Assembly (NCBI RefSeq): GCF_001654835.1 | Contig: NZ_LXEP01000044.1 | Span: forward strand, 62,001 to 126,000 | Direction: 5' to 3' | Source: Buttiauxella gaviniae ATCC 51604 | GTDB taxonomy: Bacteria > Pseudomonadota > Gammaproteobacteria > Enterobacterales > Enterobacteriaceae | DNA length: 64,000 nucleotides | Shown here: one piece after another, positions 10,401-17,896 of the stretch | Layout of the letters: each line of letters starts with the position of its first letter | How positions within the stretch are numbered: the stretch's first letter is position 1 | Position numbers and translations under genes: made by a program | The notes under the pieces: model-generated | The model's database searches: none | Told to the model about the DNA's origin: nothing | Seen by the model: only the letters and a program-made list of their open reading frames with translations

Positions 10401-11322
10401 CGGCCTGAAAGATAAAGTCCAGCAAACGCTCTCGGCGGTTGCCGATGACGGTATTGAACAAAGCGGCCTGCATATCTGGAGCTTTGGTAAGCTTCCGGAA
10501 AGCTACGAGCAGAAACGCGGCAATTACCGCATGAAGGCATTCCCGGCGCTGGTGGATGAAAAAGAGAGCGTAGCAATCAAGTTGTTTGATAACCCGCTCG
10601 AACAGCAGCAGGCGATGTGGCGTGGTTTGCGCCGTTTACTGCTGCTGAACATTCCATCGCCGATTAAATACCTGCATGAAAAACTGCCGAATAAAGCCAA
10701 ACTCGGGCTGTACTTCAACCCGTACGGCAAAGTCATGGATTTGATCGATGACTGCATTTATTGCGGTGTGGACAAGCTGATTGCGAAAGCGGGCGGCCCG
10801 GTCTGGAGCGAAGAGGGCTTTGCGGCTTTGCATGAGCAAGTGCGTGCAGAACTCAACGAAACCGTGGTGGAAATTGCCAAACAGGTCGAGCAGATCCTGA
10901 CGGCTGTTTTCAATATCAACAAGCGGCTGAAAGGGCGCGTGGATATGACCATGGCGCTGGGTCTGTCGGATGTGAAAGCGCAGATGAGCGGCCTGGTTTA
11001 TCGCGGTTTTGTTACCGGAAACGGCTACAAACGCCTTGGTGATACGCTGCGTTATCTGAATGCTATTGAGAAGCGCCTCGAGAAAATGGCCGTCGATCCA
11101 CACCGCGACCGTGTGCAAATGTTGAAAGTTGAGCATGTGCAGCAAACCTGGCAGCAGTGGCTGAATAAATTGCCGCCAGCGCGCCGGGTTGACGAAGACG
11201 TGCAGGAGATCCGCTGGATGATTGAGGAGTTGCGCGTCAGCTTCTTTGCTCAACAGCTGGGTACGCCTTATCCGATTTCTGATAAGCGAATTTTGCAGGC
11301 GATGGATCAGATTACGGCGTAA
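7423..11322 (+). CDS. hrpA: ATP-dependent RNA helicase HrpA
   Basis: A DEAH-box RNA helicase of about 1299 residues, nearly identical in layout to E. coli HrpA (1300 aa). The Walker A motif GETGSGKTTQ is near residue 100, DEAHER near 196, SAT (motif III) follows shortly, and motif VI QRKGRCGRV lies near 395. Then come the helicase-associated and OB domains and the long C-terminal region typical of bacterial HrpA. It has been linked to fimbrial mRNA processing and to resolving stalled ribosomes. I start at ATG 7423 because the upstream in-frame codons do not match the family. The hrpA/azoR divergent arrangement matches E. coli. Confidence 0.97.
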   Translation: MENIKPSLSSLFSRLDGLMLRDRQRFSRRLHGAKKVKNPESQQAVLDSLAQEIDSAAGKVLLREASRPKITYPENLPVSQKKQDIFDAIRDHQVVIVAGETGSGKTTQLPKICMELGRGVKGLIGHTQPRRLAARTVANRIAEELQTEPGGCVGYKVRFTDHVSENTMVKLMTDGILLAEIQQDRLLMQYDTIIIDEAHERSLNIDFLLGYLRELLPRRPDLKIIITSATIDPQRFSRHFNNAPIIEVSGRTYPVEVRYRPIVEDADDTDRDQLQAIFDAVDELGHESAGDILIFMSGEREIRDTADALNKLNLPHTEVLPLYARLSNSEQNRVFQSHVGRRIVLATNVAETSLTVPGIKYVIDPGTARISRYSYRTKVQRLPIEPVSQASANQRKGRCGRVSDGICIRLYSEDDFLSRPEFTDPEILRTNLASVILQMTSLGLGDIAAFPFVEAPDKRNIQDGVRLLEELGAITSEADLSVYKLTPSGRQLAQLPVDPRLARMVLEAQKFGCVREVMIITAGLSIQDPRERPMDKQQASDEKHRRFQDKESDFLSFVNLWNYLGEQQKELSSNQFRRQCKLDYLNYLRVREWQDIYTQLRQVVKELGLPINSEPADFRSVHCALLTGLLSHIGQKDADKQEYTGARNARFSIFPGSGLFKKPPKWTMVAELVETSRLWGRIAARIDPEWVEPLAQHLLKRSYSEPHWEKSQGAVMATEKVTLYGLPIVAARSVNYSQIDPALCRELFIRHALVEGDWQTRHAFFRDNLKLRNEIEELEHKSRRRDILVDDDTMFEFYDQRISHDVISARHFDNWWKQASKETPDLLNFEKSMLIKEGAEQVSKLDYPNFWHQGNLKLRLTYQFEPGADADGVTVHIPLPLLNQVEEAGFEWQIPGVRRELVIALIKSLPKPIRRNFVPAPNYAEAFLGRATPLELPLLESLEREFRRMSGITIDREDWHWDQVPDHLKMTFRIVDEHNKKLKEGKDLTELKGGLKDKVQQTLSAVADDGIEQSGLHIWSFGKLPESYEQKRGNYRMKAFPALVDEKESVAIKLFDNPLEQQQAMWRGLRRLLLLNIPSPIKYLHEKLPNKAKLGLYFNPYGKVMDLIDDCIYCGVDKLIAKAGGPVWSEEGFAALHEQVRAELNETVVEIAKQVEQILTAVFNINKRLKGRVDMTMALGLSDVKAQMSGLVYRGFVTGNGYKRLGDTLRYLNAIEKRLEKMAVDPHRDRVQMLKVEHVQQTWQQWLNKLPPARRVDEDVQEIRWMIEELRVSFFAQQLGTPYPISDKRILQAMDQITA

Positions 11323-11347
11323 GCCCAACTCCGCTTCTATACTCCAT

Positions 11348-11370
11348 GAGCGGTCAAATTCTGACCGCTC
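11348..11370 (+). terminator. Hairpin between hrpA and the SDR gene
   Basis: A perfect 9-bp stem, GAGCGGTCA (11348-11356) with TGACCGCTC (11362-11370), has a 5-base loop. It has no long T-run, so it may be a weak or Rho-assisted terminator of hrpA or an mRNA-stabilising structure. The next gene starts 16 bases after it. Confidence 0.45.
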
Positions 11371-11385
11371 CACTGGGGTCCTCTC

Positions 11386-12150
11386 ATGAAACGATTAGCC
11401 GATAAAGTTGCCATTGTTACCGGAGCCAGTTCTGGCATCGGATATGTCACCGCCAAACTGTTCGCCGCTGAAGGTGCAAAAGTGGTCGTCGGTGCCAGAC
11501 GAGAAGCCGAACTGGCTCAGCTGGTTGATGAAATCAAGGCTGCCGGTGGTGACGCCGTTGCAGTTAGCGGTGATGTGCGCGAAGAAGCGTACGCCAAAGC
11601 ATTGGTAGCGAAAGCGGTGGAAACGTGGGGGCGACTCGATATTGCCTTCAACAATGCGGGGACGTTAGGTGAAAATGGCCCGAGCACTGAAGTCTCAGCG
11701 GAAGGGTTTGCCAATGCGGTTGCCATCAACCTAACTGGATCTTTCCTCGGAGCTAAACACCAGATTGCCGAAATGCTCAAACACGGCGGTGGCTCAGTGA
11801 TCTTTACGTCTACGTTCGTCGGCTATTCCTTCGCATTCCCACAAGTCGCCTCATATGCCGCCAGCAAAGCCGGGTTAATTGGGTTGACGCAGGCATTAGC
11901 TTCCGAATATGGCCCGCAAAATATTCGCGTTAATTCAGTTTTACCGGGCGCGGTGGATACCGATATGTATCGCGATATGAATGATACGGCGGAATCGCAG
12001 GCATTCATTACCGGGTTGCACGCGCTCAAACGGGTAGGGAAACCAGAAGAAATAGCGCGAGCGGTATTATGGCTCGCGTCTGATGAATCTTCCTTTGTGA
12101 CGGGCACCGCGTCCTTAGTGGACGGAGGGGCATCGATTAACGGCGTATAG
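11386..12150 (+). CDS. Short-chain dehydrogenase/reductase
   Basis: A classical SDR of 254 residues. It has the TGASSGIG nucleotide motif (residues about 12-19), NNAG near 88, the catalytic serine in FTST near 142 and YAASK (tyrosine and lysine) near 157. The C-terminal LVDGGASINGV is typical of the family. The residues after strand 2 (VVVGARREAEL) contain arginines, consistent with either NAD(H) or NADP(H). The substrate cannot be told from sequence, and neighbours do not form a pathway with it. Confidence 0.9.
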   Translation: MKRLADKVAIVTGASSGIGYVTAKLFAAEGAKVVVGARREAELAQLVDEIKAAGGDAVAVSGDVREEAYAKALVAKAVETWGRLDIAFNNAGTLGENGPSTEVSAEGFANAVAINLTGSFLGAKHQIAEMLKHGGGSVIFTSTFVGYSFAFPQVASYAASKAGLIGLTQALASEYGPQNIRVNSVLPGAVDTDMYRDMNDTAESQAFITGLHALKRVGKPEEIARAVLWLASDESSFVTGTASLVDGGASINGV

Positions 12151-12168
12151 CCATTATTCTTTTCGTAA

Positions 12169-12194
12169 GGTGGATGAATGCGGATTCATCCACC
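12169..12194. repeat. REP-like hairpin between convergent genes
   Basis: A perfect 10-bp stem, GGTGGATGAA (12169-12178) with TTCATCCACC (12185-12194), has a 6-base loop. It sits between the convergent SDR and peptidase genes and may terminate transcription from both sides. Confidence 0.6.
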
Positions 12195-12213
12195 GTGTTG
12201 CCAAAGATCAGAC

Positions 12214-13443
12214 TTATTTAGCCGCTAACAAACACAACTTCAGCGCCACGTTATAAGAAGCTTCAAATGCGCGTAGTGATAAAAACTCGAATTTAGAATG
12301 GAAATTATGCGCGCCGGTAAAGAAGTTTGGCGTTAATAACCCTTTTGCAGAAAGGGCAGCGCCGTCGGTGCCTCCACGCATTGGAATGATCTTAGGTTCG
12401 ATATTCAACTCTTTCATGGCGTCAAAAATTAAATCAATTGCCCGACGGTCGTCTTTGATGGCATTACTGATATTGCTGTAGGTATCGCTGATTGATACAT
12501 CTACTTTTGCGGTTGGATGTTGCGCGGCAATTTTTTCGGCTACATCGCGTAATTGCTGTTTACGCGCTTCAAAATTCTGAGTATCAAAATCACGAATATT
12601 GGCTTTCAGTATGGCGTCATTTTGCGTGGTGTTCATGCCGTTAAACCAAATATATCCTTCGCGGCCTTCGGTATTTTCCGGCGTTTGTTGGCGGTCAAAA
12701 TGGCTGATGAAATCATGCGCCATTAATAGCGGGTTCACCAGGACGCCTTTTGCAGACATCGGATGCGCGGTCACACCTGTAAAACGAATTTCAGCATGTG
12801 CGGCATTAAAGTTTTCATATACCACTTCACCTAATTCGCAACAGTCGATAGTCCAGGCAAAATCAACGTCAAAACGGGCCAAATCTAAGGCTTTTGCGCC
12901 ACACAGACCAATTTCTTCATCAGGTACAAAGGCGACGACAATATCACCGTGCTTCATCTCAGGCGTCAGGTTTTCCAGTAGCGTCATCACCACGGTTACG
13001 GCAGATTTATTATCTGCGCCGAGCACACTGGTGCCATCGCTAAAAATGATCTCTTCGTTTGGATAGGCCAAAATTTCCGGGTGTTCAGCGGTGCGCAACC
13101 AGATATCTTGTTGTGGGTTAAGGCAAAGATCCTCGCCGTTAAAGCGCAGCACTTGCGGGTGAATATCCGGCGACAGCCCGACATCGACGGTGTCGATGTG
13201 TGTGATAAACCCAACGCGTGGCGCGCCGTCAATCGTGCCTTTTTTGACCGCAGTAACAGTGGCATGTTCGTCGATAACCACATCGTCAAGACCGAGTTCG
13301 CGGAGTTCACTTGCCAGCAATTGTGCCATTTCATGTTGACCTGGAGTGCTTGGTAGGGTGTTGGCACCAGCCTGGCTTTGGCTGGTGATCGCCAGATAAC
13401 GGAAGAAACGTTGCGTTAATTGTTCTGAGAGTTGTGATGCCAT
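12214..13443 (-). CDS. pepT: Peptidase T (tripeptide aminopeptidase)
   Basis: An M20-family metallopeptidase of 409 residues that removes the N-terminal residue of tripeptides in the cytoplasm. Zinc-site motifs are visible: THIDTVD (His and Asp) near residue 78, LGADNKSA near 140 with the bridging aspartate, PDEEIG near 173 with the catalytic and metal glutamates, and the C-terminal GAHNFHSKFE. Length and motifs match E. coli PepT. ATG 13443 (MASQLSE) follows AGGAAG at good spacing. It is divergent from a DppA-like peptide-binding protein, which suggests joint use of peptides. It could be a second PepT-type paralogue rather than the main one. Confidence 0.9.
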   Translation of the reverse strand: MASQLSEQLTQRFFRYLAITSQSQAGANTLPSTPGQHEMAQLLASELRELGLDDVVIDEHATVTAVKKGTIDGAPRVGFITHIDTVDVGLSPDIHPQVLRFNGEDLCLNPQQDIWLRTAEHPEILAYPNEEIIFSDGTSVLGADNKSAVTVVMTLLENLTPEMKHGDIVVAFVPDEEIGLCGAKALDLARFDVDFAWTIDCCELGEVVYENFNAAHAEIRFTGVTAHPMSAKGVLVNPLLMAHDFISHFDRQQTPENTEGREGYIWFNGMNTTQNDAILKANIRDFDTQNFEARKQQLRDVAEKIAAQHPTAKVDVSISDTYSNISNAIKDDRRAIDLIFDAMKELNIEPKIIPMRGGTDGAALSAKGLLTPNFFTGAHNFHSKFEFLSLRAFEASYNVALKLCLLAAK

Positions 13444-13557
13444 GACTTCCTCTTTACTGGATATATTCATTTGTTTGAAATCGACTTTTAATGTTATTTA
13501 TTAAGTCGCTTTGTACAAGCACTATCCTGGGTGAAAATTATAAATAATAGGGCAGGC

Positions 13558-15162
13558 ATGAAAACTTCCATCACAACAACAACCACAAAACTTGCATTGA
13601 TAATAGCCGCGCTGACAGTCAGTTCTACTGTTGCAGCTAAAACACTAGTTTATTGCTCCGAAGGCTCACCGGAAAACTTTAACCCGCAGTTATATACATC
13701 GGGAACCAGTGTTGATGCGAGCGCCGTACCGGTTTATAACCGCTTAGTGGATTTTAAAGTAGGCACTACCGAGTTACAGCCAAGCCTCGCAGAAAGCTGG
13801 GATGTTAGCGAAGATGGCAAAGTTTATACCTTCCATCTGCGCAAAGGGGTGAAATTCCAGAGCAATAAATACTTTAAACCAAGCCGTGATTTTAACGCTG
13901 ACGATGTCATTTTTTCGTTTATGCGCCAGAAAGATCCAAAACATCCTTATCACAACGTTTCTAACGGAAACTATTCCAATTTTGAAAGTCTCGAGTTTGG
14001 CAAATTAATTACCTCGATTGATAAAGTTGACGATAATACCGTTCGCTTCACGCTGACTCACCCAGAAGCACCATTTATTGCTGACCTTGGCTGGTATTTC
14101 GCCTCGATACTTTCCGCCGAGTACGCTGATTCGATGCTAAAAGCAGGTACTCCAGAGCGTGTGGATATGGACCCTATCGGCACCGGGCCTTTCCGCCTGG
14201 CGCAGTACCAAAAAGACTCACGTATTCTGTTCACCGCATTCCCTGAATACTGGCAGGGAAAGGCAAAAATAGACAAGCTGGTATTTTCCATTACCCCGGA
14301 CGCCTCAGTGCGTCTAGCAAAGCTTGAGAAAAATGAGTGCCAGGTGATGCCATTCCCAAATCCAGCCGATTTGCCGCGCATGAAGGAAAATGCTGACATC
14401 AACCTGATGCAAAAAGCGGGGTTGAATACTGGTTTCCTCGCATTCAATACCCAAAAAGCACCAACGGATAATGTGAAAGTGCGCCAGGCGCTGGCAATGG
14501 CTATTAACAAGCCGGCGATTATTGACGCGGTATTCCGTGGCACCGGAACGGCTGCAAAAAATCTGCTGCCACCAGGTGTGTGGAGTGCTGATGATTCGCT
14601 CAAAGATTACGAATACGACCCGGAAAAAGCCAAAGCGTTACTCACAGAGGCGGGCTTTGCTAATGGCCTGACCATCGATCTGTGGGCAATGCCGGTACAG
14701 CGCCCATATAACCCTAACGCTAAACGTATGGCGGAGATGATTCAGGCTGACTGGGCGAAAATTGGCGTCACGGCAAAAGTTGTCACCTTTGAGTGGGGCG
14801 AGTATTTAAAACGTGTGAAAAGTGGCGAGCACCAGGCGGCGCTGATGGGGTGGACCACGGCCACAGGGGATCCGGACAATTTCTTCGGCCCACTGTTTAC
14901 TTGTCGTTCAGCGGATGGCGGTTCCAACTCGGCAAAATGGTGTTATAAGCCGTTTGATAAGTTGATTCTTGAAGCCCGTACTTCAAGCGATCACGAAAAA
15001 CGCGTCGCACTTTATAAAGAAGCACAGCAGATGATGCATGATCAAATGCCTGCGGTGATGATTGCGCACTCGACGATTTTCGAACCGGTGCGCAAAGAAG
15101 TGACCGGCTATGAAGTCGACCCATTTGGTAAGCACATTTTCTATCAGGTGGATGTGAAGTAA
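13558..15162 (+). CDS. DppA-like dipeptide-binding protein
   Basis: A periplasmic solute-binding protein (SBP family 5) of 534 residues with a signal peptide cut near AA-KTLVYCSEGSPE. That start of the mature protein is almost identical to E. coli DppA. Further conserved blocks are IGTGPFRL, KNECQVMPFPNPADL and MPVQRPYNPNAKRMAEMIQ. DppA delivers dipeptides (and haem) to DppBCDF and takes part in peptide taxis. No dppBCDF genes follow, so this is an orphan binding protein that would use a permease encoded elsewhere. A second paralogue lies at 38.6 kb. It is divergent from pepT and has its own terminator. Confidence 0.9.
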   Translation: MKTSITTTTTKLALIIAALTVSSTVAAKTLVYCSEGSPENFNPQLYTSGTSVDASAVPVYNRLVDFKVGTTELQPSLAESWDVSEDGKVYTFHLRKGVKFQSNKYFKPSRDFNADDVIFSFMRQKDPKHPYHNVSNGNYSNFESLEFGKLITSIDKVDDNTVRFTLTHPEAPFIADLGWYFASILSAEYADSMLKAGTPERVDMDPIGTGPFRLAQYQKDSRILFTAFPEYWQGKAKIDKLVFSITPDASVRLAKLEKNECQVMPFPNPADLPRMKENADINLMQKAGLNTGFLAFNTQKAPTDNVKVRQALAMAINKPAIIDAVFRGTGTAAKNLLPPGVWSADDSLKDYEYDPEKAKALLTEAGFANGLTIDLWAMPVQRPYNPNAKRMAEMIQADWAKIGVTAKVVTFEWGEYLKRVKSGEHQAALMGWTTATGDPDNFFGPLFTCRSADGGSNSAKWCYKPFDKLILEARTSSDHEKRVALYKEAQQMMHDQMPAVMIAHSTIFEPVRKEVTGYEVDPFGKHIFYQVDVK

Positions 15163-15165
15163 CTG

Positions 15166-15195
15166 AAAACGGGTGCGATAAGCACCCGTTTTTTT
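15166..15195 (+). terminator. Rho-independent terminator
   Basis: A perfect 11-bp stem, AAAACGGGTGC (15166-15176) with GCACCCGTTTT (15182-15192), ends in a seven-T run. It begins 4 bases after the stop of the DppA-like gene and ends just before the convergent dehydrogenase. Confidence 0.93.
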
Positions 15196-15200
15196 ATGGT

Positions 15201-17591
15201 TTATTTCGCGTCTGGCAACGCGTAAGCAATGATGTAATCACCACGGTCAGGAGACTGACGTGCACCGCCTGCGTTAATCACAATATATTGTTTACCGGTT
15301 TTTGGTGACACATAGGTCATCGGCCCTGATTGGCTACCAACAGGCAGACGGGATTTCCAAATTTCCTTGCCGTTTGCAGTATCAAACGCACGCAGATAGA
15401 AATCCTGCGTACCTGCGAAGAACAACAGGCCCGACTGAGTCGACAGCGATGCACCCAGCGTCGGCATCCCGATTGGAATCGGTAAATGCATACGAATCCC
15501 GAGTGGCCCGGTGTCTTGTACCGTACCCACCGGAACCTGCCAGACGACTTTCCCGGATTTCAGATCAACTGCCGACATGGTGCCAAACGGTGGTTTCTGG
15601 CATGGAATACCCAGTGGAGAGAGGAAACGCTCACGCATTGCGCCGAACGGTGTGCCGTCCATTGGAACGATACCCATCTCGATACCGCTGGCGTTTTTCG
15701 CCACGTTGGCGCGTGGAACCATATAGTTCGCCAGCCCCAGACGCATATCGTTGACGAACATCAGGCTGTTATTTGGGTCAACAGAAACGCTGCCCCAGTT
15801 CATCCCACCCAGCGAACCTGGATATTGCAAGGAGCGGTCAAGGCCCGGTGGCGTGTAAACCCCTTCGTGGCGCATCCCTTTAAACTCGATACGACAAATC
15901 AGCAGATCGATTGGTGTCGCACCCCACATATCCGATTCTGTCAGGGTTTCGTTGCCAATCATTGGCATCCCGACTGAATACGGCTGGGTTTTTGAATAGC
16001 GTTCGCCTTTAATATTGCCCTGCGGAACCGGACGTTCTTCGACTTTCGCAACCGGTTCACCAGTCTCGCGGTTGAGCATGAAAATCATGCCCTGTTTAGA
16101 GGTCTGCACAATCACTGGCGTAGTGCTGCCTTCACCGTCTGGTAAATCATAAAGCAGTGGCTGTGAGGGTAAATCGAAGTCCCACAAATCGTGGTGGGTA
16201 GTCTGGAAATGCCAGCGCACTTTGCCCGTTGTTGCTTCAACTGCAACAATAGATGAGCTGTATTTATCGTCCTGTGCAGTACGCGTACCGCCAAAGAAGT
16301 CAGGCGTGGCGTTACCGGTTGGCAGATAAATCAGCCCCAGTTTTGCGTCATAAGACATGGCTGACCATACGTTTGGCGTGCCACGTGTGTAGGTCTGTCC
16401 TTCTGGCGGTAAACCGGTAATTGCCGGGTTACCCGGATCCCATGCCCACGCCAGTTTACCGGTGTGAACGTCATAAGCGCGTACCACACCCGGAGGCTCA
16501 CCGGTGGAGAAGTTATCTGCCACACGGCCACCAACTACCACCACGTTACCTGCAACAAGAGGTGTAGAGGTTTGCTGGTAATAGCCCGGTTTAACTTCAC
16601 CCATGCCAGCTTTCAGGTCGACCGTACCGTGGTCGCCAAAGTCTTCGCACAGCTTGCCGTTATCAGCGTTGATCGCAATTAAGCGCGCATCGGTAGTAGG
16701 CAGGAACAGGCGGCGAGGGCAAGCTGCGGGCTGCGCTGGTTCGGCAAGAGTAGCAGCAGCCTGTTGAGTCGTTTCTTCGAAATAGCCTAAACCACGGCAG
16801 CGCTGCCAGTTTGGTGCAGTGGCTTTGCTGTCATAGCGCCATTTTTCTTTACCTGAGTCGACATCCAGCGCCAGAACCTTGCTGTACGGTGTGCAGACAA
16901 AAAGTGTGTCGCCAACCTGTAACGGTGTGTTCTGGTCTTCAGCGCCTGAGCCGTTACTTTGGGGTATATCACCCGTGTGCGCAGTCCAGGCTACCTGCAA
17001 CTCCGAGACATTACCCTTGTTGATTTGATCAAGAGCGGCAAAACGATCGCCATGGGTTGTGTTACCCCAATGCTTCCAGTCTTTTTGTACTTCATCAGGT
17101 GCGACGGGTTTTACCGGGACGTCTTCATTGGCGGCAACCTGCACCTGCGGCACAAACATCCAGCCTGCGCTTACCAACATACAAACCGCGAGCAAAGCGG
17201 CAATGCCATAGGCCGGCCCTTTTTTTACCGGAACCGTGCTTTTGGCTGTGCGTAAAATGGGCCACGCAATGGCAGCCAGGAAGGCGAGCACCGCAAAGGT
17301 AAACAGGCGCGAGAACAGCGGCCAGAAGTCCCAGCCGGCATCGCTAATCGCCCAAAATATTGAGCAGACGAATGCCAGGCTATAGAGCACCACCCCGGCG
17401 ATTTTCTTCTTGATAATCAAAATGGCGGAAATGAGCATCACAATGCCCATCAGCAAGAAATACCAGCTGCCGCCAAGGGCAACTAAATAAGCCCCGCCAA
17501 TACCGATCGCGAGGCCAATAAGTGCCATTAACCCGCCAAGAACCCACAGCAGCCCAAGAGCCAGGCCGCGCGGGGGATTAAGATTTGCCAT
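15201..17591 (-). CDS. Membrane PQQ-dependent dehydrogenase (glucose/quinate type)
   Basis: A 796-residue protein of the family containing E. coli Gcd and Acinetobacter QuiA. Five N-terminal membrane helices (residues about 10-150) anchor a large periplasmic PQQ propeller. Recognisable PQQ-domain blocks are DWKHWGNTTHGDRFAALDQI near 170, the HHDLWDFDLPSQP active-site segment near 465 and QTSKQGMIFMLNRETGE near 497 (the PQQ lysine). Electrons go to ubiquinone. It differs clearly from E. coli Gcd in the variable segments, so it may be a paralogue with another polyol or cyclic-acid substrate. I see no PQQ biosynthesis genes here. Confidence 0.88.
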   Translation of the reverse strand: MANLNPPRGLALGLLWVLGGLMALIGLAIGIGGAYLVALGGSWYFLLMGIVMLISAILIIKKKIAGVVLYSLAFVCSIFWAISDAGWDFWPLFSRLFTFAVLAFLAAIAWPILRTAKSTVPVKKGPAYGIAALLAVCMLVSAGWMFVPQVQVAANEDVPVKPVAPDEVQKDWKHWGNTTHGDRFAALDQINKGNVSELQVAWTAHTGDIPQSNGSGAEDQNTPLQVGDTLFVCTPYSKVLALDVDSGKEKWRYDSKATAPNWQRCRGLGYFEETTQQAAATLAEPAQPAACPRRLFLPTTDARLIAINADNGKLCEDFGDHGTVDLKAGMGEVKPGYYQQTSTPLVAGNVVVVGGRVADNFSTGEPPGVVRAYDVHTGKLAWAWDPGNPAITGLPPEGQTYTRGTPNVWSAMSYDAKLGLIYLPTGNATPDFFGGTRTAQDDKYSSSIVAVEATTGKVRWHFQTTHHDLWDFDLPSQPLLYDLPDGEGSTTPVIVQTSKQGMIFMLNRETGEPVAKVEERPVPQGNIKGERYSKTQPYSVGMPMIGNETLTESDMWGATPIDLLICRIEFKGMRHEGVYTPPGLDRSLQYPGSLGGMNWGSVSVDPNNSLMFVNDMRLGLANYMVPRANVAKNASGIEMGIVPMDGTPFGAMRERFLSPLGIPCQKPPFGTMSAVDLKSGKVVWQVPVGTVQDTGPLGIRMHLPIPIGMPTLGASLSTQSGLLFFAGTQDFYLRAFDTANGKEIWKSRLPVGSQSGPMTYVSPKTGKQYIVINAGGARQSPDRGDYIIAYALPDAK

Positions 17592-17851
17592 AACATTCTC
17601 CTGTTGAAGCGTGTTCCTTCAGCTTCATATGCAACAACGTCTCCTTGTTGCAGGAGATCGTCTGATTTGTACCTTTTGGTATAAACAAAAACGCATATGG
17701 TGACTGTGCTTAGCGTTAACTCGAAAGCAATCTACGCATAATGAACCAAATGGTTAATGCTGGGGTATCATAATCTTCCGTTATGGTATTGCAAAGTTGT
17801 TAATGGAAAATCTCGCATTTATTGCGAGTTGGTAGCGTAATGGGTTGAGAG
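17592..17851 (-). promoter_or_regulatory. Leader region of the PQQ dehydrogenase with small hairpins
   Basis: The 305-base gap upstream of the PQQ dehydrogenase holds no gene. Close to the start codon it has three compact inverted repeats: TGAAG/CTTCA (about 17604-17620), GCAACAA (17631-17637) with TTGTTGC (17645-17651), and TACC/GGTA around a TTTT loop (about 17677-17688). They would lie in or near the 5' untranslated region or act as operators. No known riboswitch fold is recognised. Confidence 0.4.
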
Positions 17852-17875
17852 GTCGGGTGGCGTGGGCTACCCGAC
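17852..17875. terminator. REP-like hairpin after ydeP
   Basis: GTCGGGT (17852-17858) pairs with ACCCGAC (17869-17875) around a 10-base loop, 22 bases downstream of the ydeP stop. It is probably the ydeP transcript end and one of the dispersed palindromes. Confidence 0.5.
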
Positions 17876-17896
17876 AAATGCACAGGAACTGGAGGT

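Noticed and set aside
10636-11373. A 245-codon leftward ORF inside hrpA
   Set aside because: It is the antisense shadow of hrpA, low in complexity and rich in H, Q and R, with no family motif.
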